DNA of 9,574 nt, taken from Gemmataceae bacterium (GTDB lineage Bacteria; Planctomycetota; Planctomycetia; Gemmatales; Gemmataceae). The stretch lies in the NCBI GenBank assembly GCA_009691815.1, contig SIAL01000108.1:1-9574 (forward strand). The letters are read 5' to 3'. Position 1 is the stretch's first letter; the number at the start of each line of letters is the position of its first letter. The translations under genes and the position numbers were made by a program. Positions 1 through 6,806 of this stretch are shown here, in pieces. Under the pieces are notes generated by a model. That model saw only the letters and a program-made list of their open reading frames with translations, had not been told where the DNA came from and ran no database searches.

Positions 1-1409
1 TGGTGAATGTCGGTGGCGGGGTTTGGTCCCGAAACCGTTATGGTTTGGTCTTTTCCAATGGAAAGGATTGCCCCTTTTTTGGATTGGGCTTTGGTTGGAA
101 TTTGGGTTTCCCAAATAGGATTTTTTCGCTCCTTAATGCCAGATAACCAAGTGGCAAATTCCTCCTCGGATTTTTTGGTTATTATTTTGCCTTTGTTTTC
201 CCATTCTGCGATTTCTAAATCCAATCGAACCAATTCGTCCTTTTGATTGTTGGTGGGAACCTCCAAAAGGGGGGCAGAGTTGCCGACCGCTCCGATCCCG
301 CTTTCCGGCAATCGATTGAAAAAAGCATAGAGCCGATAGTAATCTTTTTGGGTGATGGGGTCGTATTTGTGATCGTGGCATTGGGCACAGGCAATGCTCA
401 TACCCAACCAAACCGTTGCCGTGGTGTTGACACGATCAATAATATAATTATTGAGATATTCTTCGGGAATTGCTCCTCCCTCGAATGTAATCATATGATT
501 GCGATTGAATCCGGACGCAATTTTTTGATCGATAGTCGCATTAGGTAGTAAATCCCCGGCCAATTGCTCTATGGTAAATTGATTGTAGGGCATGTCTGAA
601 TTGTATGCTTTGATTACCCATTCCCGCCATTTGGTCATATCCCGGGCGGTGTCAAGGTGGTAGCCATGGGTATCGGCATAGCGGGCGGCATCAAGCCAAT
701 CGAGGGCTAATCGTTCTCCATGGTGTTCCGAGGTTAGTAAACGATCCACAAGAGTTTCATATGCGGTAGGAGAATTGTCCTTGAAGAAGGCCTCGATTTC
801 CGAATGGGTAGGAGGCAGCCCCAGCAGGTCGAGCGTTAAACGGCGAATGAGAGTATATTTATCCGCCCGAGGGGAGGGGTTAATTCCACTATATTTGAGT
901 CGTTCCAACAAGAAACGATCGACGGGGTGGGTTACCCCTGATTGGATTTGTCTGTTATTCGTTTGGGGCAGTGGAGGGCGTTTGACTTTGGTAAATGCCC
1001 AGTGCGTTTCGGTTTTGGCACCTTGGCGAATCCATTCTCCAATTAAAGCAACTTGGGCTTTGGTGGGGGTTTTTCCCAATTTTGGTTGGGGCATTACTTT
1101 TTTGGGATCTAGGTGGACGAGCCGGAGATAGAGGTCGCTTTCTTGAGGTTTGCCTTCGATGATGCCTGATTCCAGAAGGCCCTCGGAAGTGTCCAAGCGT
1201 AAATCGGCTTTGCGCTGGTTGGCGTCGGGACCATGGCAGGCGAAGCAATACTCGGATAGGATTGGGCGAATTTCCCGTTGAAAGGAAATGGCTTCTTTAG
1301 GTGTCGGTTCCTTGAGGCCTGTTTCCGCAATCGTAGCCGAGGGTGGAAAGCTAAAAAGACTGACCAAACCGAGGGCAAAACAAAAACCAAACGATTTCCA
1401 ATGAAACAT
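1..1409 (-). CDS. PSD1-family planctomycete cytochrome (PSCyt1 + DUF1549), 3' end cut off by window edge
   Basis: The reading frame is open from an ATG at 1407-1409 to the window edge, giving 469 codons. Residues 1-28 look like a secretion signal: basic start MFHWKS, hydrophobic core, then a likely cut after PSATIA, so the protein should act outside the cytoplasm. A first c-type haem motif, CFACH, lies at residues 55-59 in the setting ILSEYCFACHGPDANQ that typifies the PSCyt1 domain. A DUF1549 (PSCyt2) region follows from about residue 155, with DLLGLPPT, LDWLDAARYADTHGYH and a second haem motif CAQCH at 341-345, then DHKYDPITQKDYYRLYAFF. Family members usually continue into a DUF1553 domain, which would lie beyond the left edge. 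The precise role is unknown; a multihaem electron-transfer or sugar/sulfatase-linked oxidative function has been suggested for the family, but nothing here fixes a substrate. An in-frame ATG ten codons upstream (1437-1439) is an alternative start; the later one gives a cleaner signal peptide. It lies downstream of the CRTAC1-like gene on the same strand. Confidence 0.92.
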   Translation of the reverse strand, partial: MFHWKSFGFCFALGLVSLFSFPPSATIAETGLKEPTPKEAISFQREIRPILSEYCFACHGPDANQRKADLRLDTSEGLLESGIIEGKPQESDLYLRLVHLDPKKVMPQPKLGKTPTKAQVALIGEWIRQGAKTETHWAFTKVKRPPLPQTNNRQIQSGVTHPVDRFLLERLKYSGINPSPRADKYTLIRRLTLDLLGLPPTHSEIEAFFKDNSPTAYETLVDRLLTSEHHGERLALDWLDAARYADTHGYHLDTARDMTKWREWVIKAYNSDMPYNQFTIEQLAGDLLPNATIDQKIASGFNRNHMITFEGGAIPEEYLNNYIIDRVNTTATVWLGMSIACAQCHDHKYDPITQKDYYRLYAFFNRLPESGIGAVGNSAPLLEVPTNNQKDELVRLDLEIAEWENKGKIITKKSEEEFATWLSGIKERKNPIWETQIPTKAQSKKGAILSIGKDQTITVSGPNPATDIH

Positions 1410-1497
1410 GGCACAAATCTCAAGGGCAGGTATTTTCATTTTATGTTTCCGCTTACGCCTAAGTCGACTGGGGTGTTGGAAATCGGGTGAAGGTAGG

Positions 1498-1516
1498 GGG
1501 ACTTTTATAAAAGCCC
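1498..1516. repeat. Palindrome just after the CRTAC1-like stop codon
   Basis: CTTTTATAAAAG at 1502-1513 is a perfect 12-base palindrome, flanked by GGG (1498-1500) and CCC (1514-1516) with one extra base. Read on the minus strand it starts one base after the CRTAC1-like stop codon. It could fold into a seven-pair stem with a TATA loop. No T run follows on the minus strand, so it is not a standard intrinsic terminator. It could instead be a protein-binding site or supply a TATAAA-like -10 for the downstream cytochrome gene. It may also be chance. Confidence 0.35.
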
Positions 1517-1517
1517 A

Positions 1518-3347
1518 TTACTGCTTCACAATATGGTATTTCCCCGGTTCAAGACCAGTTACCTTTTGACTGGTTCCGTCTGGCCAATGGATGTTAATGG
1601 ATTGGGGAGTCGCATTTTCCGGGAGGCCAAAAGTGATGCGGCGATCGCCACTAGAAAGGTAGCTTCCCCCTCCTTTGGCAAACCGGGTTAGTTTTTTTCC
1701 TTCTACGGTGAGTTCGACTCGGGAACCAACGATGTCAGTATTGTTTTTTCCAACCAATTCGATTCCTAAAAAGGTGGGCTTTTTCCCTAAGGTTTTTGTC
1801 GTGTTTTGAAGGATCGAGGCATTTTCGTTAGCGTGGCAAACGGCTAAATCGGGCCACCCATCGTTGTCCAGATCCCCCGCCACTAACCCTCGCCCCAAAT
1901 GATCCCCGGCGAAATAAGTCCCGGAGGAATTACCCACTTCTTCAAATTTACCGCCGCCAAGATTGTGCAGCAAAACGGCCCTTTGGCGAATTTTTGCTTT
2001 GACGGGGTGATAGATAACATGGCCGTTGGAAACCATGATGTCTTCCCAACCATCTAGGTCGAAATCCGAAAAAACGGTTCCAAAACCCACATGAAGTTGG
2101 CCAATGGCAGCAATGCCAGATCTTTGGGTTCGAAATTGAAAAAAGCGTCGATTTCCCTGAGAAACATTGCCATAAAGGCTGTGGAGTTCCCCTTCATAAT
2201 TGGTTACCCAAATCGAAGCCTGCCCCGAACCGTCATAGTCGGCGGCGTCCACCCCCATGCTTCCGTTAGGCATTCCTCGATCATCCCGGGCAACTCCCCA
2301 TTCCAACCCCACCTCTTCGAAATGAATTTTTCCGGGGGTGGATTTGTTTATGTAAAGGAAGTTGTCCACCGTATCGTTTGCCACATAGACATCGGGTTTG
2401 CCATCATTGGTCACATCGACACATACGACCCCCAATCCCTTGCCATATTCCTTATCAACCCGGTCCATGCGTAGGCCACTCACCTTGGAAACATCGGTAA
2501 AGGTACCATTGCCGTTGTTTCGCCAAAGGGCATGGGGAACGGCATCGAATTTTTTGGGTGGGCAAACATCCCTGTCCACATTAAGCGTATAGCCTGGGCA
2601 TTTGGGATCATTAGCCAGCGACCAATTAACATATTGGCACAAATAGAGATCGACAAAGCCGTCGCCATCAAAATCCGCGGCTCCCGCCGAAGTGGACCAA
2701 AAATGGGATTTATTGAACCCCGCTGCATCGGATTTATCCACAAAAACTCGGGTACCCGGCAAGGGACCAGCTTCGTTGTGCATGAGTGCCAATCGACCAA
2801 ATCCGGTGATTACAAGATCGGGCCAACCATCCCGATCATAATCAAAAACCGTTGCCCCATGATTGTAGAAAAGGGGTTTGTCGATACCGGTTTGTTTAGA
2901 AACATCCTCAAAGGTCCAATCTCCCTTATTTCGATAGAGTTTAGAGGGATAACCGATGATTGTTCTTTCTTCGACTCCCGCGGGATGATTGGGGTCCCCC
3001 TTTTTGGTAATGGTCCCTCCACCATTGATAAACAAATCCAGTTTTCCATCTTTGTCAAAGTCGATAAAGGATAGTCCTCCTCCCAAGGAGTCAAGGATGG
3101 CATAGTGCCCCGGGTTTTCATTGGAATTTCGGTAAGCGAATTGAACGCCGGCCTTTTGGCTAACCTCTTCAAAAGAGAACGCTTTGGGGCGTTCCGAAGT
3201 TTCAGCCGGCATATTGCCGGTAGGCTGAGAAGGTTGTTTACCGAGACCTTGAGGCGCTTTTTTGGGGCTAGGTTCCCCCCCACAACCCCAAATTCCCAGC
3301 AACAGTATTGGGATCACCAAATGGCTTAAATTTTTTGAAGGAGTCAT
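1518..3347 (-). CDS. CRTAC1-like lipoprotein: FG-GAP/VCBS propeller with C-terminal ASPIC/UnbV domain
   Basis: This is a 609-residue predicted lipoprotein. Residues 1-21 form a signal with a hydrophobic core (VIPILLLGIWG) before Cys22, followed by a Pro/Lys-rich linker to about residue 55. The lipobox is atypical, with Trp at the -2 position. Seven FG-GAP-type repeats carry calcium-loop motifs at residues 96-104 (DFDKDGKLD), 169-177 (DYDRDGWPD), 225-233, 311-319, 370-378 (degenerate, DYDGSGQAS), 428-436 and 492-500, the number expected for a seven-bladed beta-propeller. The last ~75 residues match the ASPIC/UnbV domain (GSRVELTVEGKK, SYLSSGDRRITFGL, IHWPDGTSQ). The fold suggests extracellular or outer-envelope binding rather than catalysis; the ligand is unknown. 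The neighbour downstream is a secreted DUF1549 cytochrome, so the two may act together at the cell surface. The ATG start gives a complete signal peptide; no Shine-Dalgarno sequence is visible in front of it. Confidence 0.93.
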   Translation of the reverse strand: MTPSKNLSHLVIPILLLGIWGCGGEPSPKKAPQGLGKQPSQPTGNMPAETSERPKAFSFEEVSQKAGVQFAYRNSNENPGHYAILDSLGGGLSFIDFDKDGKLDLFINGGGTITKKGDPNHPAGVEERTIIGYPSKLYRNKGDWTFEDVSKQTGIDKPLFYNHGATVFDYDRDGWPDLVITGFGRLALMHNEAGPLPGTRVFVDKSDAAGFNKSHFWSTSAGAADFDGDGFVDLYLCQYVNWSLANDPKCPGYTLNVDRDVCPPKKFDAVPHALWRNNGNGTFTDVSKVSGLRMDRVDKEYGKGLGVVCVDVTNDGKPDVYVANDTVDNFLYINKSTPGKIHFEEVGLEWGVARDDRGMPNGSMGVDAADYDGSGQASIWVTNYEGELHSLYGNVSQGNRRFFQFRTQRSGIAAIGQLHVGFGTVFSDFDLDGWEDIMVSNGHVIYHPVKAKIRQRAVLLHNLGGGKFEEVGNSSGTYFAGDHLGRGLVAGDLDNDGWPDLAVCHANENASILQNTTKTLGKKPTFLGIELVGKNNTDIVGSRVELTVEGKKLTRFAKGGGSYLSSGDRRITFGLPENATPQSINIHWPDGTSQKVTGLEPGKYHIVKQ

Positions 3348-3630
3348 AAGGATGGCATTCCCGGGGAAAAATGAAGAAAAACGAATTGGGTCCTAGTGCA
3401 ATGATAGGGGTTGAAGGGGCATTTCCAGAGGGAAATTGCCTATTAAAAGATCCCCTCCGGTCCGCGACCTTTGTAATTTTGGGGAAAATGGGTTATTTGG
3501 TAATGAACAACTAGTGGCAAATATAGGATTTGGGAATTTTGGGGTTGATCCTTCCTCTTTCTTTGGTTTATTTCCATTTACTCAAACCCAGCCGTCATGG
3601 TCGGGTAGGCCGAACTATGGCAAATCGGGT

Positions 3631-3656
3631 CAGTCCGGATAGAATATTCGGCATTG
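3631..3656. other. Hairpin-forming inverted repeat upstream of korA promoter candidate
   Basis: CAGTCCGGA (3631-3639) can pair with TTCGGCATTG (3647-3656), giving nine pairs including two G-T pairs, one bulged C and a seven-base loop. It ends eight bases before the TATAAT at 3665-3670. No T run follows, so it is not a terminator. It could be an operator overlapping the promoter, part of a longer RNA structure (AAACC at 3584-3588 could pair with GGTTT at 3656-3660), or chance. Confidence 0.3.
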
Positions 3657-3664
3657 GTTTAGGG

Positions 3665-3670
3665 TATAAT
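3665..3670 (+). promoter_or_regulatory. Candidate -10 box for korAB
   Basis: A perfect TATAAT lies about 50 bases upstream of the korA start, a sensible distance for a short leader. There is no good TTGACA-like -35 box at the usual 16-18 base spacing (the bases there are AT-rich, GAATAT-like), and no extended -10 TG. In the presumed leader ACGGG (3674-3678) could pair with CCCGT (3695-3699). The call rests on the hexamer and position only. Confidence 0.4.
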
Positions 3671-3706
3671 ATAACGGGTAATAGTTCTCCCCGCCCCGTA
3701 TCTACT

Positions 3707-3712
3707 TAAGGA
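3707..3712 (+). promoter_or_regulatory. Ribosome-binding site of korA
   Basis: TAAGGA ends nine bases before the ATG at 3722-3724, a good Shine-Dalgarno match at normal spacing. It supports this ATG as the korA start. Confidence 0.75.
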
Positions 3713-3721
3713 TTTGGACGA

Positions 3722-5617
3722 ATGGTTGTAAATACACCGACATCTCCCCGCAAGTTCGAGGAAGTTGATTCGATTACCATCCGGTTCGCTGGTGATTCAG
3801 GTGATGGAATGCAGGTGGTGGGTACCCAATTAACCAATGTTTCCGCGATCATGGGCAATGACATTGCCACCTTCCCGGACTTCCCGGCGGAAATCCGCGC
3901 TCCCGCAGGAACGCTGGCCGGGGTTTCTGGTTTTCAGGTACATTTTGCCAGCACGGATATTCATACACCGGGTGATTCGCTTAATTGCCTCGTTGTGATG
4001 AACCCTGCGGCTCTAAAAACCAACCTCAAGGACCTTCAACCGGGCGGGATACTTATCGTCAATAGTGATTCTTTTGGAATTACGGACCTTGCGAAGGCTA
4101 AATACGCCACAAACCCCCTTGAAGATGGCTCCCTTAAGGGGTATCGCATTGTCAAGGTCGCAATCGACAAACTCAATCGTGAAGCGGTCAAAGATTCTAA
4201 TTTGGCCTTGCGTGACGGGGATCGTTGCAAGAATTTCTTTGCCTTGGGTTTGGTATTCTGGATGTTCGAGCGGAGCCAGGAAACCACGATAAAATGGCTT
4301 CATTCCAAATTTGGAAAAAAGCCTGACATCCTCCAAGCTAACATTAAGGCGCTAAAGGCCGGGTATAACTACGGCGAAACCGTGGAATTGATGCCGATTC
4401 AATATCGAGTCGCCAAGGCCAAAATCGCCCCGGGGACCTATCGCAAAATTACCGGTAACGAAGCTCTGGCTATGGGCCTTGTGGCGGCATGTGAATTGGC
4501 GAACAAGAATATGGTTTGTGCAAGCTATCCGATTACGCCCGCCACAGATGTCCTTCACCAGCTTGCCGACATGAAAAATTTTGGTGTCAAAACTATTCAG
4601 GCGGAAGATGAAATTGCCGCCGTCGGGATGGCGATTGGGGCATCCTACGGTGGGGCCATTGGCGTTACCGGCACGAGCGGTCCGGGTGTATGTCTCAAAT
4701 CGGAAGGTATAAACCTTGCCGTGATGACAGAGCTACCTTTGGTGATTATTGATGTTCAACGGGGCGGGCCAAGCACTGGCCTACCGACCAAGACAGAGCA
4801 ATCCGACCTGCTTCAGGCCTTTTTTGGACGAAACGGTGAATCTCCGGTGGCAATAATCGCCCCAAAAACGCCTGTGGATTGCTTCAACATCGCGTTCGAG
4901 GCGATCCGCATTGCGACCGAGTTTATGGTTCCCGTTTTTATTCTTTCCGACGGCTACATTGCCAATGGGGCGGAACCTTGGCTTATTCCCGATGTGAATA
5001 AACTCCCCAAAATTAAGATTAACCACCCGACTGGACCAAACTCGGAAGCGTCCGATGGGGTCCACGAAAATGGCGCGGGTGAACCGGGTAAATTTCTTCC
5101 CTATAAACGAAATGATAACCTCGTTCGCCCTTGGGCCATACCCGGTACCGTTGGTTTGGAACACCGAATTGGTGGTATCGAAAAACAGGATGTTACTGGC
5201 AACATCAATTACGAACCAGCCAATCATGAGCTTATGGTCCGCACAAGGGCCAAAAAAGTGGCCAATATCGCCAAAACCATACCTGACCTTACCATTGAGG
5301 GAGATCAAGAAGGGGAGCTACTCGTTATTGGTTGGGGCGGAACCTACGGGACCATTGCCACGGGGGTTCAAAAAGCCCGCCTAAATGGGTGGAAAATAGG
5401 TCAGGTCCATTTTCAATACCTTAACCCCTTTCCTAAAAACACCGCCGATGTTTTTAAGAAATTCAAGTATTTTCTGGTTCCCGAACTCAATAGTGGCCAG
5501 TTGCTACTCCTCCTTCGAGGAATGTTCCTTATCGATGCCAAAGGCCTCAACAAGATTCAGGGAAAACCATTCCTCGTTTCAGAGATCGTGGATGGAATAC
5601 AACTTTTTTTTAAATAA
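3722..5617 (+). CDS. korA: 2-oxoacid:ferredoxin oxidoreductase, fused gamma/alpha subunit (KorA type)
   Basis: This 631-residue protein is the large subunit of a two-subunit 2-oxoacid:ferredoxin oxidoreductase, which oxidatively decarboxylates a 2-oxoacid (probably 2-oxoglutarate) to its CoA thioester and reduces ferredoxin in the cytoplasm. The N-terminal gamma domain spans about residues 16-220 (RFAGDSGDGMQ, FPDFPAEIRAPAGTLAGVSG). The alpha domain starts near 243 with GNEALAMG, the YPITP motif at 269-273 that marks these enzymes, AEDEIAAVGMAIGASYGG, and GTSGPG at 317-322. A C-terminal segment (about 530-631: LLVIGWGGTYG, YLNPFPKN, VPELNSGQL) matches the domain II region. The length fits the KorA family. 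The gene order korA-korB with a 49-base gap indicates an operon. Sequence alone does not rule out pyruvate or another 2-oxoacid as substrate; the match to KorA-type rather than PFOR-type architecture favours 2-oxoglutarate. Confidence 0.95.
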   Translation: MVVNTPTSPRKFEEVDSITIRFAGDSGDGMQVVGTQLTNVSAIMGNDIATFPDFPAEIRAPAGTLAGVSGFQVHFASTDIHTPGDSLNCLVVMNPAALKTNLKDLQPGGILIVNSDSFGITDLAKAKYATNPLEDGSLKGYRIVKVAIDKLNREAVKDSNLALRDGDRCKNFFALGLVFWMFERSQETTIKWLHSKFGKKPDILQANIKALKAGYNYGETVELMPIQYRVAKAKIAPGTYRKITGNEALAMGLVAACELANKNMVCASYPITPATDVLHQLADMKNFGVKTIQAEDEIAAVGMAIGASYGGAIGVTGTSGPGVCLKSEGINLAVMTELPLVIIDVQRGGPSTGLPTKTEQSDLLQAFFGRNGESPVAIIAPKTPVDCFNIAFEAIRIATEFMVPVFILSDGYIANGAEPWLIPDVNKLPKIKINHPTGPNSEASDGVHENGAGEPGKFLPYKRNDNLVRPWAIPGTVGLEHRIGGIEKQDVTGNINYEPANHELMVRTRAKKVANIAKTIPDLTIEGDQEGELLVIGWGGTYGTIATGVQKARLNGWKIGQVHFQYLNPFPKNTADVFKKFKYFLVPELNSGQLLLLLRGMFLIDAKGLNKIQGKPFLVSEIVDGIQLFFK

Positions 5618-5652
5618 TTGGAAACCCTCACAAGATTTAGGCGTATTTTTTT

Positions 5653-5660
5653 AGAAGGTG
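5653..5660 (+). promoter_or_regulatory. Ribosome-binding site that sets the korB start
   Basis: AGAAGGTG is a strong Shine-Dalgarno sequence; its AGAAGG core ends eight bases before the ATG at 5667-5669. An in-frame GTG at 5658-5660 overlaps this very site, so it cannot sensibly be the start. The true start is therefore taken as 5667. Confidence 0.8.
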
Positions 5661-5666
5661 ATTAAC

Positions 5667-6686
5667 ATGACAGTAACAGCACTACCCACATTGAAACCAG
5701 CCGATTTTGCCAGTGACCAGGAAATCCGCTGGTGCCCCGGGTGCGGGGACTATGCCATTTTGGCCCAAGCTAAGAAAGTCCTTAGCACGCTTCCCTTCCC
5801 CAAAGAAAAGATGGTTTTCATCTCCGGAATTGGCTGTTCAAGCCGGTTTCCTTATTACCTGAACACCTATGGTTTCCACACCATCCATGGCCGGGCGCCT
5901 ACCTTTGCAACCGGCCTCAAATTGGCCCAGCCCGACCTCATGGTTTGGGTGGTAACCGGTGACGGTGACGGTTTGTCGATTGGTGGCAACCACCTTATTC
6001 ACGCCCTTCGGCGCAATATTGACATTAAGATTTTGTTGTTTAATAACGAAATTTACGGCCTTACCAAAGGACAATACTCTCCAACCTCTCGCTTGGGAAC
6101 GAAGACAAAAACCAGCCCGGGCGGGTCGATTGAAGCACCCATTCGCTCGCTTTCCCTTGCCTTGGCTGCCGAGGCGACTTTTGTGGCCCGAACCATGGAC
6201 TTGGACCCGGGTCATACCGCCAGCACCCTGCAACGGGTTGCGGCCCACAAGGGTTCCGCCTTTGTGGAAATTTACCAAAACTGCAAAATTTTCAATGACG
6301 GTGTATTCAACTATGTCACGGACAAAGCACTAAGGTCGGACAACGCTCTTTACCTTGTCCATGGCAAGCCAATGATTTTTGGCAAGGAAAACAACAAAGG
6401 CATTCGCCTTAATGGGCTTGATCCCGAAGTTGTAACCATTGGTAAAGATTGTGCCTTGGATGATATTCTGGTTCATGACGAAACCGCTGCTAATCCAATG
6501 ATGGCCTATCTATTGAGTCGGTTTTCCTATCCCGATTTCCCGGAGGTTTTCGGTGTGCTCCGCTATGTTTCAGAACCCACTTATGATGAATTGATGGCCA
6601 AGCAAATGGCGGAATCCTTGGCGAAAAGAGGGAAGGGTGATTTGCAGAAACTCTTCCGAAACGACGACCTTTGGACCGTGGAATAA
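5667..6686 (+). CDS. korB: 2-oxoacid:ferredoxin oxidoreductase, beta subunit (KorB type)
   Basis: This 339-residue beta subunit binds thiamine diphosphate and a 4Fe-4S cluster and pairs with KorA. Numbered from the ATG at 5667, WCPGCGDY supplies Cys23 and Cys26, GIGCSS gives Cys57, and IYQNCKIFNDG gives Cys206. These four cysteines match the known cluster-ligand pattern of the family. The thiamine diphosphate/magnesium motif runs from GDGDG (residues 98-102) to NNEIYGLTKGQ (126-136), followed by the YSPTSRLG signature loop. HGRAPTFATGLKLA is the usual conserved helix. The C-terminal part (GIRLNGLDPEVV, from about 247) is also typical. No ferredoxin gene or delta subunit is nearby, so electrons must go to a ferredoxin encoded elsewhere. 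The gene follows korA and ends in a strong terminator, so the operon is just two genes. Confidence 0.95.
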   Translation: MTVTALPTLKPADFASDQEIRWCPGCGDYAILAQAKKVLSTLPFPKEKMVFISGIGCSSRFPYYLNTYGFHTIHGRAPTFATGLKLAQPDLMVWVVTGDGDGLSIGGNHLIHALRRNIDIKILLFNNEIYGLTKGQYSPTSRLGTKTKTSPGGSIEAPIRSLSLALAAEATFVARTMDLDPGHTASTLQRVAAHKGSAFVEIYQNCKIFNDGVFNYVTDKALRSDNALYLVHGKPMIFGKENNKGIRLNGLDPEVVTIGKDCALDDILVHDETAANPMMAYLLSRFSYPDFPEVFGVLRYVSEPTYDELMAKQMAESLAKRGKGDLQKLFRNDDLWTVE

Positions 6687-6715
6687 AACCGGTCAATCTA
6701 CTTCGATTTATTGCC

Positions 6716-6746
6716 AAAGGCACCCGGTTTGGGTGCCTTTATTTTT
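6716..6746 (+). terminator. Intrinsic terminator of korAB
   Basis: AAAGGCACCC (6716-6725) and GGGTGCCTTT (6731-6740) form a perfect ten-pair stem with a five-base loop, followed by ATTTTT. It starts 29 bases after the korB stop codon. The A run on the 5' side means the stem also has a T run when read on the minus strand, so it may work in both directions. Confidence 0.9.
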
Positions 6747-6780
6747 GGCCAGCTTGTCTTTTGAAAATCGATCGAATCCC

Positions 6781-6806
6781 AAAAAGGGCCCTCTTATAGC
6801 CCTTTT
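6781..6806 (-). terminator. Intrinsic terminator overlapping the yaiI stop codon
   Basis: On the minus strand AAAAGGGC (6806-6799) and GCCCTTTT (6789-6782) form a perfect eight-pair stem with a nine-base loop, and the T run extends to 6781. The stop codon (6796-6794) lies inside the loop, and the codons for the last residues form the 5' arm. The stem and T run support a functional terminator for the minus-strand transcript. Confidence 0.7.

Larger units (their letters stand above)
3348..3721. other. Divergent intergenic region between CRTAC1-like gene and korA
   Basis: These 374 bases separate two divergently transcribed genes and must hold promoters for both. I see no convincing gene: a 68-codon frame at 3436-3642 has no recognisable domain and no ribosome-binding site. 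A possible hairpin lies at 3418-3440 (GGCATTTCC against GGAAATTGCC with one bulge), in the presumed leader of the minus-strand gene. A GC-richer patch at about 3584-3660 contains several short complementary segments, listed separately. A candidate -10 box and a ribosome-binding site for korA lie at the right end. I could not identify a clear minus-strand promoter. Confidence 0.6.

Noticed and set aside
775..1131. A 118-codon plus-strand frame opposite the PSD1 cytochrome.
   Set aside because: It is a shadow of the strongly supported minus-strand gene, whose haem motifs and DUF1549 signatures lie in the opposite strand frame.
1109..1423. A 104-codon minus-strand frame starting near the cytochrome start.
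   Set aside because: It is a different frame over the same DNA; the true frame from 1409 contains the signal peptide and CFACH motif.
2532..3074. A 180-codon plus-strand frame opposite the CRTAC1-like gene.
   Set aside because: It is antisense to the repeat-rich propeller region and its residues show only mirrored low-complexity patterns.
3418..3440. Hairpin considered as a terminator between the divergent genes.
   Set aside because: The genes diverge, so no terminator is expected, and neither strand has a T run after the stem. It is mentioned only as a possible leader hairpin.
3628..3639. GGTCAGTCCGGA resembles part of the conserved core of bacterial SRP RNA.
   Set aside because: The expected continuation (GGAA-type loop and the AGCAG side of the internal loop) is absent; the following bases are TAGAATATTCGG. 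The match is too short to call an SRP RNA.
3436..3642. A 68-codon frame in the intergenic region.
   Set aside because: No ribosome-binding site, no recognisable motif, composition unlike the real genes here, and it occupies the presumed promoter region.
4781..5308. A 175-codon minus-strand frame inside korA.
   Set aside because: It is an antisense shadow of the conserved KorA alpha domain, with no recognisable domain of its own.
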